Below the pieces are notes generated by a model that searched no databases, was not told where the DNA came from, and saw nothing but the letters and a program-made list of their open reading frames with translations. A stretch of 64,000 nt of DNA from Francisella salimarina (GTDB taxonomy: Bacteria > Pseudomonadota > Gammaproteobacteria > Francisellales > Francisellaceae), in contig NZ_VOJA01000005.1 of the NCBI RefSeq assembly GCF_007923265.1, forward strand, positions 124,001-188,000, in the 5' to 3' direction. The translations under genes and the position numbers were made by a program. Shown piece by piece: positions 30,806-39,614 of this stretch (positions are counted from its first letter, which is position 1; each line of letters opens with the position of its first letter).

Positions 30806-32077
30806 ATGCAAAAAAAGGTATCTCCCAAAAATATAATATTTGCAGGTTTTGCAACAACTGTAGAGTATTTTGATTTTGCTCTATTTACGTATGTAACTAT
30901 TTATATCTCTGCAACATTTTTTCCGGATAATAATTCTTCTGTTGCTATATTAAAAACATTTGGATTGTTTGCTGCTGGATATTTGATGAGACCCATAGGC
31001 GGGATTTTCTTTGGTAATCTCGGGGACAAAAAAGGGCGTAAGCATGTATTAATATTTACTGTGGCGCTGATGTTTATATCTACTGCTATGATAGCTTTTA
31101 CTCCAGGTTATGGAAGTTTGGGAATTGCATCTGTGATAATTATTCTCCTGGCTAGAATGATTCAAGGTTTCTCAATAGGTGGTGAATATAATGGTGTACT
31201 TGCAGTATTAAGTGAAGGTGCACCCGATAGTAAGCGTGGGTTGATTACTGCTTTTGGTACGTTTTTCTCAGGCTTAGGTGTCTTTTTAGGTACATTTATA
31301 GTCTATATCTTAACAAGTTTTTTAAACTCTGATCAGATGCATGCTTATGGTTGGAGAATTTGCTTTATTGTTGGAGCGATACTAGCTATTGTTGTTTTGA
31401 TACTTCAGTTTGCATCAGATGAGTCCCCTGAGTATCTTAAATCAAAAGAAGATGGGATGTTAGATGATACTCCTGTAGTCTCTGCAGTTAAAGAATATCC
31501 TTATCAAATCTTTATTGTGTTTGCTTTAGCAGGCTATTTAGGAATTGTATACTATATGGTTTCTGGCTTTATACCAACATTTCTAAAAAGTGATTTAGGT
31601 TATTCTGTACATACAGCTATGTTGATGTCTATGATTGCAGCTTTTTTCTATTTTACAACAGCTCCAATATGGGGTGGACTATCAGATAAAATTGGTAGAA
31701 AAAAAGTATTGTTAATATCTTGTATTGGAATTGGAGTTTTAATAATACCCGCATTTTATATTATGACTAATACAGATTCACAAATTGTTATAACATTAGT
31801 TATGACTGTGATAATGTTATTAATATCAGCAGCTACAGCGACATTTGTAGTCACAATCAATGAGCTATTTCCAACACATCTAAGATTTAGTGGTGTAGCA
31901 ACTGGATATAATATAAGTAATGCATTGTTAGGAGGAACTGTACCAATGGTATCAGCAGCATTAGTTATGTATTTTGGTAATGTTGCTCCTAGTTTTTATG
32001 CTCTAATAGCTTCTATAATTATAGTTATTATCATAGCAACTATGCCTGAGACTAAAGGCATCGAGTTAGAAGAGTAA
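30806..32077 (+). CDS. MHS-type major facilitator transporter
   Basis: A 423-residue twelve-helix transporter of the metabolite:proton symporter group. The opening is FAGFATTVEYFDFALFTYVTIYISATFF, the first loop GNLGDKKGRKHVL, and the second-half loop GGLSDKIGRKKVLL. ProP-like compatible-solute or organic-acid uptake is the family norm; the substrate is unknown. I place the start at ATG 30806. An in-frame TTG at 30749 would add 19 residues without a ribosome-binding site. It is divergent from the DUF218 pair and more distant from the two MHS genes at 15-18 kb than those are from each other. Confidence 0.84.
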   Translation: MQKKVSPKNIIFAGFATTVEYFDFALFTYVTIYISATFFPDNNSSVAILKTFGLFAAGYLMRPIGGIFFGNLGDKKGRKHVLIFTVALMFISTAMIAFTPGYGSLGIASVIIILLARMIQGFSIGGEYNGVLAVLSEGAPDSKRGLITAFGTFFSGLGVFLGTFIVYILTSFLNSDQMHAYGWRICFIVGAILAIVVLILQFASDESPEYLKSKEDGMLDDTPVVSAVKEYPYQIFIVFALAGYLGIVYYMVSGFIPTFLKSDLGYSVHTAMLMSMIAAFFYFTTAPIWGGLSDKIGRKKVLLISCIGIGVLIIPAFYIMTNTDSQIVITLVMTVIMLLISAATATFVVTINELFPTHLRFSGVATGYNISNALLGGTVPMVSAALVMYFGNVAPSFYALIASIIIVIIIATMPETKGIELEE

Positions 32078-32158
32078 AGCCCTTATTTCTATAATATTTT
32101 TCTCTAATTAGTAAATATATTATATTAGCCAATATTTTTGTTTGTATTTGCTGTTCTT

Positions 32159-32180
32159 ATGTACTACTATGATAGTACAT
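32159..32180. promoter_or_regulatory. TrpR-operator-like palindrome before yerC-his
   Basis: A perfect inverted repeat with 8-base arms ATGTACTA and TAGTACAT and a 6-base centre CTATGA lies 27 bases before the yerC-type start. The inner GTACTA-N6-TAGTAC has the same arms and spacing as the enterobacterial TrpR operator core (GTACTA-GTTAAC-TAGTAC form). A -10-like TATGAT (32168-32173) sits inside it, so a bound protein would block the promoter. The gene just downstream encodes a TrpR-superfamily protein, which makes autoregulation and control of the his operon the likely use. The palindrome is seen; the binding is inference. Confidence 0.6.
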
Positions 32181-32206
32181 TAATACATTATTTAATTGAA
32201 TAATAG

Positions 32207-32503
32207 ATGTCTGAAATAAAAAATAATGAAGAAAATCTGCATGATCTTTACGAGGTCTTTACAAACTTTGATTCTGTCGAAGAAGCTAAGCTTTTTTTAG
32301 AAGATTTATGTACGCCTGTAGATTTGATGGCAATGGCTGCACGTTGGAGAGTAGTTAAAGAGCTAAAAAAAGATAAGCCTTATAGGCAGATACATGCTGA
32401 AACAGGAGTTAGCCTTACAACTATTAGCAGAGTTGCAAGATGTCTTAGTTACGGGACTAATGGTTACAATACTATCTATAATAAAACTAATAGAGAGAGC
32501 TAA
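32207..32503 (+). CDS. yerC: YerC/YecD-type TrpR-superfamily regulator
   Basis: A 98-residue helical DNA-binding protein. EEAKLFLEDLCTPVDLMAMAARWRVVKELKKDKPYRQIHAETGVSLTTISRVARCL covers the TrpR-like dimerisation and helix-turn-helix region and is characteristic of YerC. In other bacteria this family is found with histidine genes and has been inferred to regulate them. Here it is the first gene before hisG with one base between stop and start, so it is surely co-transcribed. A palindrome at 32159-32180 is its probable site. The ligand is presumably histidine or a pathway intermediate, by context only. Confidence 0.85.
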   Translation: MSEIKNNEENLHDLYEVFTNFDSVEEAKLFLEDLCTPVDLMAMAARWRVVKELKKDKPYRQIHAETGVSLTTISRVARCLSYGTNGYNTIYNKTNRES

Positions 32504-32504
32504 A

Positions 32505-33395
32505 ATGAGAGAAAGATTAAGAGTAGCTGTACAAAAAAAAGGCAGACTATATGACAATTCTATGGAATTATTCAACAAAATAGGTATTAAAGTAGAGTTC
32601 TCAAGTAAAAGTAACTTGTTATGCCATTCAATAAATGCTCCAATTGATTTTCTTTTTGTGAGAGATGATGATATTCCAACTCTAGTTAATGGTAATGTTT
32701 GTGATTTTGGAATAGTCGGTGAGAATGTTTTAGAAGAGTATTTATTAAGTATAAAAAATACCACTAAGAAAAATGACATTATCAAAACTAAGAAGTTAGG
32801 ATTTGGCTATTGTAGATTATCTATAGCAGTACCTAATGATGCAAGTGATGATATTAGTACACTTAAAAATACTCGTATAGCGACATCATATCCTCATTTA
32901 GTGCAGAAGTTTTCAGATGAAAATAATTTGAACCTAGATCCATTATCTATTTCAGGATCAGTTGAGATAGCTCCAAACTTACAAATGTCTAGCTCAATAT
33001 GTGACTTGGTTTCTACTGGTAGAACATTAGAAGAGAATAATCTTAAAGAAATTCATACTATCATGAAAAGCCAAGCTATTTTAATTCGCTCAAATGAGAG
33101 TTTTGGAGCAGAACTTGAAGAGTATTACCAATTATTGCTTAGAAGGATTGAGGGTGTCAAACATGCTCAAGAGCGTAAGTATATTATGTTCCATATAGAT
33201 AAAAATGCTGTTGATACAATTACCCATATTTTACCAGGGCATGAGGGTCAAACTATAATGCCAATATATGGAGATACTAAAGTTGCGATACATTTAGTTA
33301 CCAAAGAAGGTGTTTTTTGGGGAACTTTAGAAAAGCTAAAAGCAGCTGGTGCTAGTTCTATATTAGTTTTACCAATTGAGAAAATGTTGGAGTAA
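32505..33395 (+). CDS. hisG: ATP phosphoribosyltransferase, long form
   Basis: A 296-residue HisG, the committed step of histidine synthesis (ATP + PRPP to phosphoribosyl-ATP). It begins LRVAVQKKGRLYDNSMELF. The core has DFGIVGENVLEEY, RIATSYPHLVQKF and the PRPP-binding-region stretch ICDLVSTGRTLEENNL. The last ~80 residues form the regulatory domain (KYIMFHID, ILPGHEGQTIMPI), so this is the long form that needs no HisZ and is feedback-inhibited by histidine. The start at ATG 32505 has a GAGAGAG upstream. An earlier in-frame Met lies inside yerC and is rejected. Confidence 0.96.
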   Translation: MRERLRVAVQKKGRLYDNSMELFNKIGIKVEFSSKSNLLCHSINAPIDFLFVRDDDIPTLVNGNVCDFGIVGENVLEEYLLSIKNTTKKNDIIKTKKLGFGYCRLSIAVPNDASDDISTLKNTRIATSYPHLVQKFSDENNLNLDPLSISGSVEIAPNLQMSSSICDLVSTGRTLEENNLKEIHTIMKSQAILIRSNESFGAELEEYYQLLLRRIEGVKHAQERKYIMFHIDKNAVDTITHILPGHEGQTIMPIYGDTKVAIHLVTKEGVFWGTLEKLKAAGASSILVLPIEKMLE

Positions 33396-33404
33396 GTAAC
33401 GACA

Positions 33405-34703
33405 ATGATTGAAATATATAATTGGCAAGAACTTAGTCTAGCTAAGCAAACTGAGCTTCTATCTCGCCCAGTTTCAGCTAATAAAACTAGCTTAGTTGCA
33501 GGTGTTAGAGATATTTTAAATGAAGTTAAGCAAAATGGTGATAAAGCTCTTTTGGAGTTTACTTCTAGGTTTGATGGTGTTGATTTAGATAATATTGAAG
33601 TCTCAGCAGGTGAGATTAAAAAAGCTTATTCATTAGTTTCACAAGATGATATTGAGTTAGTTAAAAACGCTATTGCGCGTATATCTAACTATCATGAGGT
33701 AATGAAACCAAAAACAACTGTTTGTGATACTAATGATGGTGTGGTTTGTAAAAAAATCTATAAGCCTATCGAAAAGGTTGGTTTATATGTGCCTGGTGGT
33801 TCAGCACCTTTAGTTTCTACGCTAATAATGTTAGCTGCTCCAGCGCAAATCGCAGGTTGTAAAGAAATTTATGTGGCGACACCTTGTGATAAAGAAGGCA
33901 ATATCCATCCATTAATTTTAATAGCAGCTGATATTTGTAAGGTTTCAAAGATTTATAAATTAGGAGGAGCTCAAGCTATAGCTGCTCTAGCTTATGGTAC
34001 AGAAACTGTATCCAAAGTTAATAAAATTTATGGTCCTGGAAATTCTTGGGTTACAGAAGCAAAACAACAAGTATCTAATGATAGTCAAGGTGCTGCTATT
34101 GATCTACCAGCTGGACCTTCAGAGGTTTTAGTAGTTGCTGATGAAGTTGCTGATCCTATATTTGTTGCTGCAGATCTATTAGCTCAAGCTGAGCATGGCA
34201 CAGACTCACAAGCTTTATTGATTACAACTAGTCAAGTTTTAGCTAATAAGGTTAGAGATGAGGTTTCTAAGCAAACTAGTACAGCCCAAAGAAAAGCTAT
34301 TATTGAAAAAGCTTTAGGAAATAGCTCTATTATTGTTGTAGATACACTTAGCCAAGCAATTAATATAGCTAATGAATATGCTTCTGAGCATCTTATTTTA
34401 AATATTGAAACTGCAGATAATTATATTGATAGTATCGAAAATGCAGGTGCTGTATTCGTAGGTCCTTGGGCGGCTGAAGCATTAGGTGATTACATTACAG
34501 GATCTAATCATGTGCTACCTACTTATGGATATGCAAAAGCCTATAGCGGTTTAGCAACTATAGATTTTATGAAAGCTATAAGTATCCAAAATGTATCAAA
34601 ACAAGGTATAAAAAATATAGGTCAAATAGCAATGAGATTAGCTGACATAGAAGGTCTCAAAGCTCATGAAAATGCAATAGCTATTCGTTTGGAGAGTTTA
34701 TAA
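33405..34703 (+). CDS. hisD: Histidinol dehydrogenase
   Basis: A 432-residue zinc enzyme that oxidises histidinol to histidine in two NAD-dependent steps. Signatures are PIEKVGLYVPGGSAPLVST, KLGGAQAIAALAYGTE, KIYGPGNSWVTEAK, DLPAGPSEVLVVAD, QAEHGTDSQALLIT and GSNHVLPT. The length is standard. It follows hisG by nine bases and precedes hisC by four. Confidence 0.97.
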   Translation: MIEIYNWQELSLAKQTELLSRPVSANKTSLVAGVRDILNEVKQNGDKALLEFTSRFDGVDLDNIEVSAGEIKKAYSLVSQDDIELVKNAIARISNYHEVMKPKTTVCDTNDGVVCKKIYKPIEKVGLYVPGGSAPLVSTLIMLAAPAQIAGCKEIYVATPCDKEGNIHPLILIAADICKVSKIYKLGGAQAIAALAYGTETVSKVNKIYGPGNSWVTEAKQQVSNDSQGAAIDLPAGPSEVLVVADEVADPIFVAADLLAQAEHGTDSQALLITTSQVLANKVRDEVSKQTSTAQRKAIIEKALGNSSIIVVDTLSQAINIANEYASEHLILNIETADNYIDSIENAGAVFVGPWAAEALGDYITGSNHVLPTYGYAKAYSGLATIDFMKAISIQNVSKQGIKNIGQIAMRLADIEGLKAHENAIAIRLESL

Positions 34704-34707
34704 CATT

Positions 34708-35793
34708 ATGCAAAAGATTGTGCAAAATCAAACAACTGAAAGTCTCATTCGTAAAGATTTACAAAAATTTAGTGCCTACTCATCTGCACGCTCTTTAAAA
34801 GTAGATGGAGATATTTGGTTAAATGCTAATGAATCACCATATAATGATGAGTATTTGTATAATCGCTATCCTGAGCCACAACCAAGAAAATTAGTGGAGA
34901 AATTAGCCAAGATATATGATGTTGATGCAAGCAATCTATTAGTTACTCGAGGTAGTGATGAGGGGATTGATCTGTTATTTAGGTTGTATTGTGAATATCA
35001 AAAAGATTCTGCTTTTGCAGTTGAGCCTACTTTTGGGATGTATAAAATAGCTGCTCAATTACAGGGTGTTGATTATAAGACTCTTAAGCTAAAAGAAGAA
35101 AATAACTTTGAGATTAATGTTACAGAGCTTTTAGCAAATATTCCTGATAACTGTAAGTTATTATTTTTATGTACTCCTAATAATCCTACTGGTAAATCTA
35201 TACCCTTAGCTGATATTGAGCAAATTCTATCTGAATTAGCTGGCAATTGTGTAGTTGTAGTTGATGAGGCGTATATTGAATTTAGTAATGAAAAGTCTGT
35301 TTCTAGCATCATTAATAAATATGAAAATTTAGTTGTACTAAGAACCTTGTCAAAATCTTTTGGTATGGCAGGTCTTAGGCTAGGTGTGGTAATTACTAAT
35401 TCAGATAGAATAGTTTGGTTGAGAAAAATCTTAGCACCATATCCAATCCCAAAAACTACAGAAAATACTATATTAGCAATGCTTGATGATGAGAGTTTAG
35501 CAAATATAGCTAGTCAAATTGCTGAAGTAAAAGAGCAAAGAGAACATCTATATCAAGCATTATCACAAATGAAGATTGTTGATAAATTGTGGTCATCAGA
35601 TGCTAATTTTATATTAGTTAGATTTAGAGAGAGTATCTTTAATAAACTAATCGATAATAAAATCGTAGTCCGCTCTATGGCTCATTTTTTCAATGATGAA
35701 AAAGTTCTAAGAATTAGCATAGGGACAGTATCTGAAAATAAAAGATTAATCGAAGTATTACAAAAATTAAGTAGCGAATATGAAACAAAATAA
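34708..35793 (+). CDS. hisC: Histidinol-phosphate aminotransferase
   Basis: A 361-residue PLP enzyme of fold type I that converts imidazole-acetol phosphate to histidinol phosphate using glutamate. Visible features are LNANESPY, RGSDEGIDLLFR, CTPNNPTGKS, VVVDEAYIEF and the PLP lysine Lys216 in LSKSFGMAGLRLG. The end overlaps the hisB start by 14 bases. Confidence 0.95.
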   Translation: MQKIVQNQTTESLIRKDLQKFSAYSSARSLKVDGDIWLNANESPYNDEYLYNRYPEPQPRKLVEKLAKIYDVDASNLLVTRGSDEGIDLLFRLYCEYQKDSAFAVEPTFGMYKIAAQLQGVDYKTLKLKEENNFEINVTELLANIPDNCKLLFLCTPNNPTGKSIPLADIEQILSELAGNCVVVVDEAYIEFSNEKSVSSIINKYENLVVLRTLSKSFGMAGLRLGVVITNSDRIVWLRKILAPYPIPKTTENTILAMLDDESLANIASQIAEVKEQREHLYQALSQMKIVDKLWSSDANFILVRFRESIFNKLIDNKIVVRSMAHFFNDEKVLRISIGTVSENKRLIEVLQKLSSEYETK

Positions 35794-36856
35794 ATATTTA
35801 TTTATTGATAGAGATGGTACTTTAATAGTTGAGCCACCTATAGATAAGCAGGTTGATAGTATCGAAAAATTAGAGTTTTTTGATGGTGTTTTTGAAGCTC
35901 TTAAAAAATTACAAAAAGCAGATTTTAAACTTGTAATGGTATCAAATCAAGATGGGTTAGGCACTGACTCTTTCCCTCAAGCAGACTTTGATGCACCACA
36001 TGATTTGATGATGAGGATATTTAAATCACAAGGTATAGAGTTTGAGGATGTATTGATTTGTCCACATTTTGCTCATGAAAATTGTAACTGTCGTAAACCC
36101 AAAGTTGGCTTGTTGATGGATTATTTAGTTGAGCAGAAAATCTCTCTAAAAGATAGCTATGTGATTGGAGATAGAGAAACGGATGTACAGTTGGCTCATA
36201 ATATTAAAGTCAATCCTATTCAATTTGGTGTTGGAAATTATCAATCTTGGGATGATATTACTACAGCTATATTAAATAAGCCTAGAGTAGCTGAAATCAA
36301 GCGTGTAACTAATGAGACTGATATTATTGTAAAAGTTAATCTAGATGTTCCTGGGAGTAGAGAAATAGAGACAGGTCTTGGTTTCTTTGATCATATGCTT
36401 GATCAGATTGTAAAACATGCTGGGATAAGTGCGACAATTAAGGCAAAAGGTGATCTTCATATTGATGATCATCATTGTGTTGAAGATGTTGCAATTACTC
36501 TTTCACAAGCAATTGCTCAAGCTCTTGGCGATAAATACGGTATTAATCGTTATGGATTCTTGTTACCTATGGATGAGGCTTTAGTTGAGATTGCTCTAGA
36601 TTTAAGTGGCAGAAATTATTGCTCATTTGAGGCAAATTTTGATCGAGAGATGGTTGGGGATTTATCAGTAGAGTTGGTGAAGCATTTCTTTGTATCTTTT
36701 GCTGAAGGTCTAAAAGCAACACTACATATTAAAGTAACAGGTGAGAATACTCATCATATGATAGAAGCGTGTTTTAAAGGCTTAGGAAAAGTACTTAAAC
36801 AAGCAATTGCCAAAAATGGTATAGATGAGATTCCTAGTTCAAAAGGAGTGTTATGA
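35780..36856 (+). CDS. hisB: Bifunctional histidinol-phosphatase / imidazoleglycerol-phosphate dehydratase
   Basis: A 358-residue two-domain HisB. Residues 1-165 are a HAD-type histidinol phosphatase with nucleophile Asp10 and Asp12 in FIDRDGT and a zinc loop CPHFAHENCNCRKPK. Residues from about 170 onward are the dehydratase with metal-binding histidines in GLGFFDHMLDQIVKHAG, HIDDHHCVEDV and HHMIEACFKGLGK. It supplies two non-adjacent pathway steps. The fusion is typical of gammaproteobacteria. It overlaps hisC (14 bases) and hisH (4 bases). Confidence 0.96.
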   Translation: MKQNKYLFIDRDGTLIVEPPIDKQVDSIEKLEFFDGVFEALKKLQKADFKLVMVSNQDGLGTDSFPQADFDAPHDLMMRIFKSQGIEFEDVLICPHFAHENCNCRKPKVGLLMDYLVEQKISLKDSYVIGDRETDVQLAHNIKVNPIQFGVGNYQSWDDITTAILNKPRVAEIKRVTNETDIIVKVNLDVPGSREIETGLGFFDHMLDQIVKHAGISATIKAKGDLHIDDHHCVEDVAITLSQAIAQALGDKYGINRYGFLLPMDEALVEIALDLSGRNYCSFEANFDREMVGDLSVELVKHFFVSFAEGLKATLHIKVTGENTHHMIEACFKGLGKVLKQAIAKNGIDEIPSSKGVL

Positions 36857-37449
36857 TAGCGATAATAGATTGTTGTGGGAGTAATTTTGCTTCGATAAAA
36901 TATGCCTTTGAGAAATTAGGGCAAGAAATAGTCCTAACACATAATGCTGAAGTTATTAAAAAAGCAGACTGTGTGATTTTACCAGGTGTAGGGCATGCTA
37001 AATCAGCAATGACAAATCTAAAAAAATATGATTTGGATAAGCTTATTCCAGAGCTGACACAACCAGTGTTAGGGATCTGCTTAGGAATGCAGATTATGTA
37101 TAGTTTTTCTGAAGAAGGTGATACATATTGTTTAGGTATTTTTCCTGAAAAAGTAAAAGCTTTTAAAAAAACGCAAGGTTTTAGTATTCCACACATGGGT
37201 TGGAATAGTTTACAAAATATAAATAAGGATCATTTTTTATTTAAAGATATCGCAGAAGATGATTATGTATATTTTGTACATAGTTTTTATGCGGAGCTTA
37301 ATCAATTTAGCATAGCTACTAATGACTATATAAATGATTTCACTGCGATGGTAAATAAAGATAATTTCTATGGCATTCAATTTCATCCTGAGAAGTCGGG
37401 TAGGGTTGGAATGAAGATTTTAGAGAATTTTATACAAGGAGCTTTGTAA
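36853..37449 (+). CDS. hisH: Imidazole glycerol phosphate synthase, glutaminase subunit
   Basis: A 198-residue class I amidotransferase that supplies ammonia to HisF. The catalytic triad is Cys76 in GICLGMQ with His178 and Glu180 in FHPEKSG. VILPGVGHA and the late YFVHSFYA are family marks. The start overlaps hisB (ATGA) and hisA begins at the very next base after the stop. Confidence 0.95.
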   Translation: MIAIIDCCGSNFASIKYAFEKLGQEIVLTHNAEVIKKADCVILPGVGHAKSAMTNLKKYDLDKLIPELTQPVLGICLGMQIMYSFSEEGDTYCLGIFPEKVKAFKKTQGFSIPHMGWNSLQNINKDHFLFKDIAEDDYVYFVHSFYAELNQFSIATNDYINDFTAMVNKDNFYGIQFHPEKSGRVGMKILENFIQGAL

Positions 37450-38175
37450 ATGAATATATTTCCAGCGATAGATCTCATAAATGGCAAATGTGTTCGTTTA
37501 GAAAAGGGTGATTTTAATAAAACTACTACTTATGAGCTTGAGCCAAAAGATGTTGCAAAAGCATATCAACAAGCTGGTGCAGAGTTTATCCATGTTGTAG
37601 ATTTAGATGGCGCTAAAAAAGGCCAAACTTGTCAATTTGAGACTATTCAGAAGATTAGAGAAAACTGTAATATGACTCTACAAGTTGGTGGTGGTGTCAA
37701 AGATTTTGAGACTATCGAAAAACTTCTAGAAATTGGAGTTGATAGAGTGGTTATTGGTAGCTTGGCTGTTAAGGACATAGCATTAACAAAGAAGTTTTTT
37801 GAGAAATATGGTGCTGAGAAGATAGTTTTAGCTTTAGATGTATTTATAAAAGAAGGAATACCTTATATCGCAACGCATGGCTGGCAAGAATCTAGTACAA
37901 CAACTTTAGATGAGATATTGCAAACTTATCTTGGTGATGGTCTTGAGTATGTTTTATGTACTGATATTTCACTAGATGGTATGCTACAAGGTCCAAATTT
38001 TGAGCTATATAGAATTTACTCATCTATATATCCAGATGTTCAGTTTATGGCTTCTGGCGGGGTTGGTAGCTTAGAAGATTTAGAAATTCTAAAAGAGCAG
38101 AATACTTATGGTGTCATCATAGGCAAAGCTTTATATGAGAATAAATTTACGCTACAAGAGGCTTTAGAATGTTAA
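37450..38175 (+). CDS. hisA: ProFAR isomerase
   Basis: A 241-residue TIM barrel that opens the ribose of ProFAR to PRFAR by an Amadori rearrangement. Catalytic Asp8 lies in IFPAIDLINGKCVRL. The second acid is in the CTDISLDGMLQGPN strand, and the phosphate-binding loops are VGGGVK and ASGGVGS. The length is normal. It directly abuts hisH and overlaps hisF by seven bases. Confidence 0.95.
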   Translation: MNIFPAIDLINGKCVRLEKGDFNKTTTYELEPKDVAKAYQQAGAEFIHVVDLDGAKKGQTCQFETIQKIRENCNMTLQVGGGVKDFETIEKLLEIGVDRVVIGSLAVKDIALTKKFFEKYGAEKIVLALDVFIKEGIPYIATHGWQESSTTTLDEILQTYLGDGLEYVLCTDISLDGMLQGPNFELYRIYSSIYPDVQFMASGGVGSLEDLEILKEQNTYGVIIGKALYENKFTLQEALEC

Positions 38176-38942
38176 CAAAAAGAATAATTCCATGTCTTGA
38201 TGTGAAAGATGGCGTAGTTGTCAAAGGTATAAAATTTAGAAATCATAGAATCATTGGCGATATTATTGAGCTGGCCCAGAAATATTCAGATGCAGGAGCT
38301 GATGAGTTAGTATTTTATGATATTGGAGCTAGTCCAGATAATAAGTTACTTTCTATCAAGTGGATACAAGAGATAGCCAAAAAGATAAATATCCCATTTT
38401 GTGTAGCTGGAGGTATCAAGTCTGTAGAGAATGCTCGCGCAATACTAAATGAAGGAGCAGATAAAATATCTGTAAACTCAGCAGCACTAGCTAGACCTGA
38501 TTTGATAGATGAGTTGGTTTATGAGTTTGGTACACAATGTGTGGTGGTTGGTTTAGATAGTAAATTTATCGATGGTGAATTTAAAGTTTGCCAATATACA
38601 GGCAGTGCTGATAAAACTGTACAGACATTATTAGATCCCGTTAGTTGGGCAAAAGAGGTAGAGTCTCGTGGTGCTGGTGAGATAGTACTTAATTGTATGA
38701 ATCAAGATGGTGTCAAAGGTGGTTATGATCTAGAGCATCTTAGAGAAGTTCAATCAAATGTCTCAATCCCAGTTATTGCCTCTGGTGGAGCTGGAGAGAT
38801 TCAGCATTTTATCGATGTATTTAAGTACACAGAGATTGATGGTGCTTTGGCAGCTAGTGTGTTTCATGATGATATTATTGCTATACCTGAGTTAAAACAA
38901 GAGCTTTTTAAAAACAATATACCGACAAGAATAGTAAAATAG
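38169..38942 (+). CDS. hisF: Imidazole glycerol phosphate synthase, cyclase subunit
   Basis: A 257-residue TIM barrel, paralogous to HisA, that joins ammonia from HisH to PRFAR to give IGP and AICAR. Asp11 is in RIIPCLDVKDGVVVKG. The second catalytic Asp is in LNCMNQDGVKGGYD, and the phosphate loops are VAGGIKS and ASGGAG. It sits immediately after hisA and before hisIE. Confidence 0.96.
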   Translation: MLTKRIIPCLDVKDGVVVKGIKFRNHRIIGDIIELAQKYSDAGADELVFYDIGASPDNKLLSIKWIQEIAKKINIPFCVAGGIKSVENARAILNEGADKISVNSAALARPDLIDELVYEFGTQCVVVGLDSKFIDGEFKVCQYTGSADKTVQTLLDPVSWAKEVESRGAGEIVLNCMNQDGVKGGYDLEHLREVQSNVSIPVIASGGAGEIQHFIDVFKYTEIDGALAASVFHDDIIAIPELKQELFKNNIPTRIVK

Positions 38943-38950
38943 GATACAAA

Positions 38951-39574
38951 ATGGATAACAAAATTATAGAGTCTATAGCTTGGCAAAAAATGGATAATTT
39001 AGTTCCAGCTATTATTCAATCAGCAATTGATAATAGTGTCTTAATGCTAGGCTATATGAGTAAGGAATCTTTAGAAAAAACTTTAGAAATTGGCAAAGTA
39101 ACTTTCTATAGTCGTAGTAAAAAACGCTTATGGACTAAGGGCGAAGAAAGTGGTAATTTTCTTGAGTTAAAAGATATAGCTGTCGATTGTGATAATGATT
39201 CTATACTAATCAAAGCTATACCATACGGCCCAACTTGTCATACTGGTAGCAAATCATGTTTTACAAAAAATGAAGAAAATAGCTCCTTGTATATAATAGA
39301 CAAGTTAGAAAAATTAATAGCTGAAAGAAAAGACTATTTACCTGAGAATAGCTATTTGACTGGTTTATTTAAAAAAGGATTACCTAGAATCGCTCAAAAA
39401 GTTGGCGAAGAAGGAGTCGAAGTTGTAATTGCTGCAATGAAGCAAGATTCAGAAGATGAACTAATTTCTGAGACAGCGGACTTATTATTTCATTTATTAG
39501 TTTTACTGAGAGAGAAAGGTATTTCATTAGAACAAATTTGTCAAAAGTTAGTTTCTCGAAATACTTCTAATTAA
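38951..39574 (+). CDS. hisI: Bifunctional phosphoribosyl-AMP cyclohydrolase / phosphoribosyl-ATP pyrophosphatase
   Basis: A 207-residue HisIE fusion. The N-terminal cyclohydrolase (to about 108) carries VLMLGYMSKESL, VTFYSRSKKRLWTKGEESGNFL and the zinc-site stretch GPTCHTGSKSCF. The C-terminal HisE part has GLPRIAQKVGEEGVEVVIAA and the ETADLLFHLLVLL helix. It performs pathway steps two and three. It is the last his gene, so the operon hisG-D-C-B-H-A-F-IE encodes a complete route from PRPP to histidine. Confidence 0.96.
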   Translation: MDNKIIESIAWQKMDNLVPAIIQSAIDNSVLMLGYMSKESLEKTLEIGKVTFYSRSKKRLWTKGEESGNFLELKDIAVDCDNDSILIKAIPYGPTCHTGSKSCFTKNEENSSLYIIDKLEKLIAERKDYLPENSYLTGLFKKGLPRIAQKVGEEGVEVVIAAMKQDSEDELISETADLLFHLLVLLREKGISLEQICQKLVSRNTSN

Positions 39575-39614
39575 GTTACAATTATTATTTGAAGTTAACC
39601 AAAAATTTACTTAT

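Noticed and set aside
32078-32206. A histidine leader peptide and attenuator before the his genes
   Set aside because: No short frame with a run of His codons and no hairpin followed by T-run is seen; the palindrome points to repressor control.
32363-32785. A 140-codon minus-strand frame opposite yerC/hisG
   Set aside because: It spans two certain genes on the other strand and has no independent evidence.
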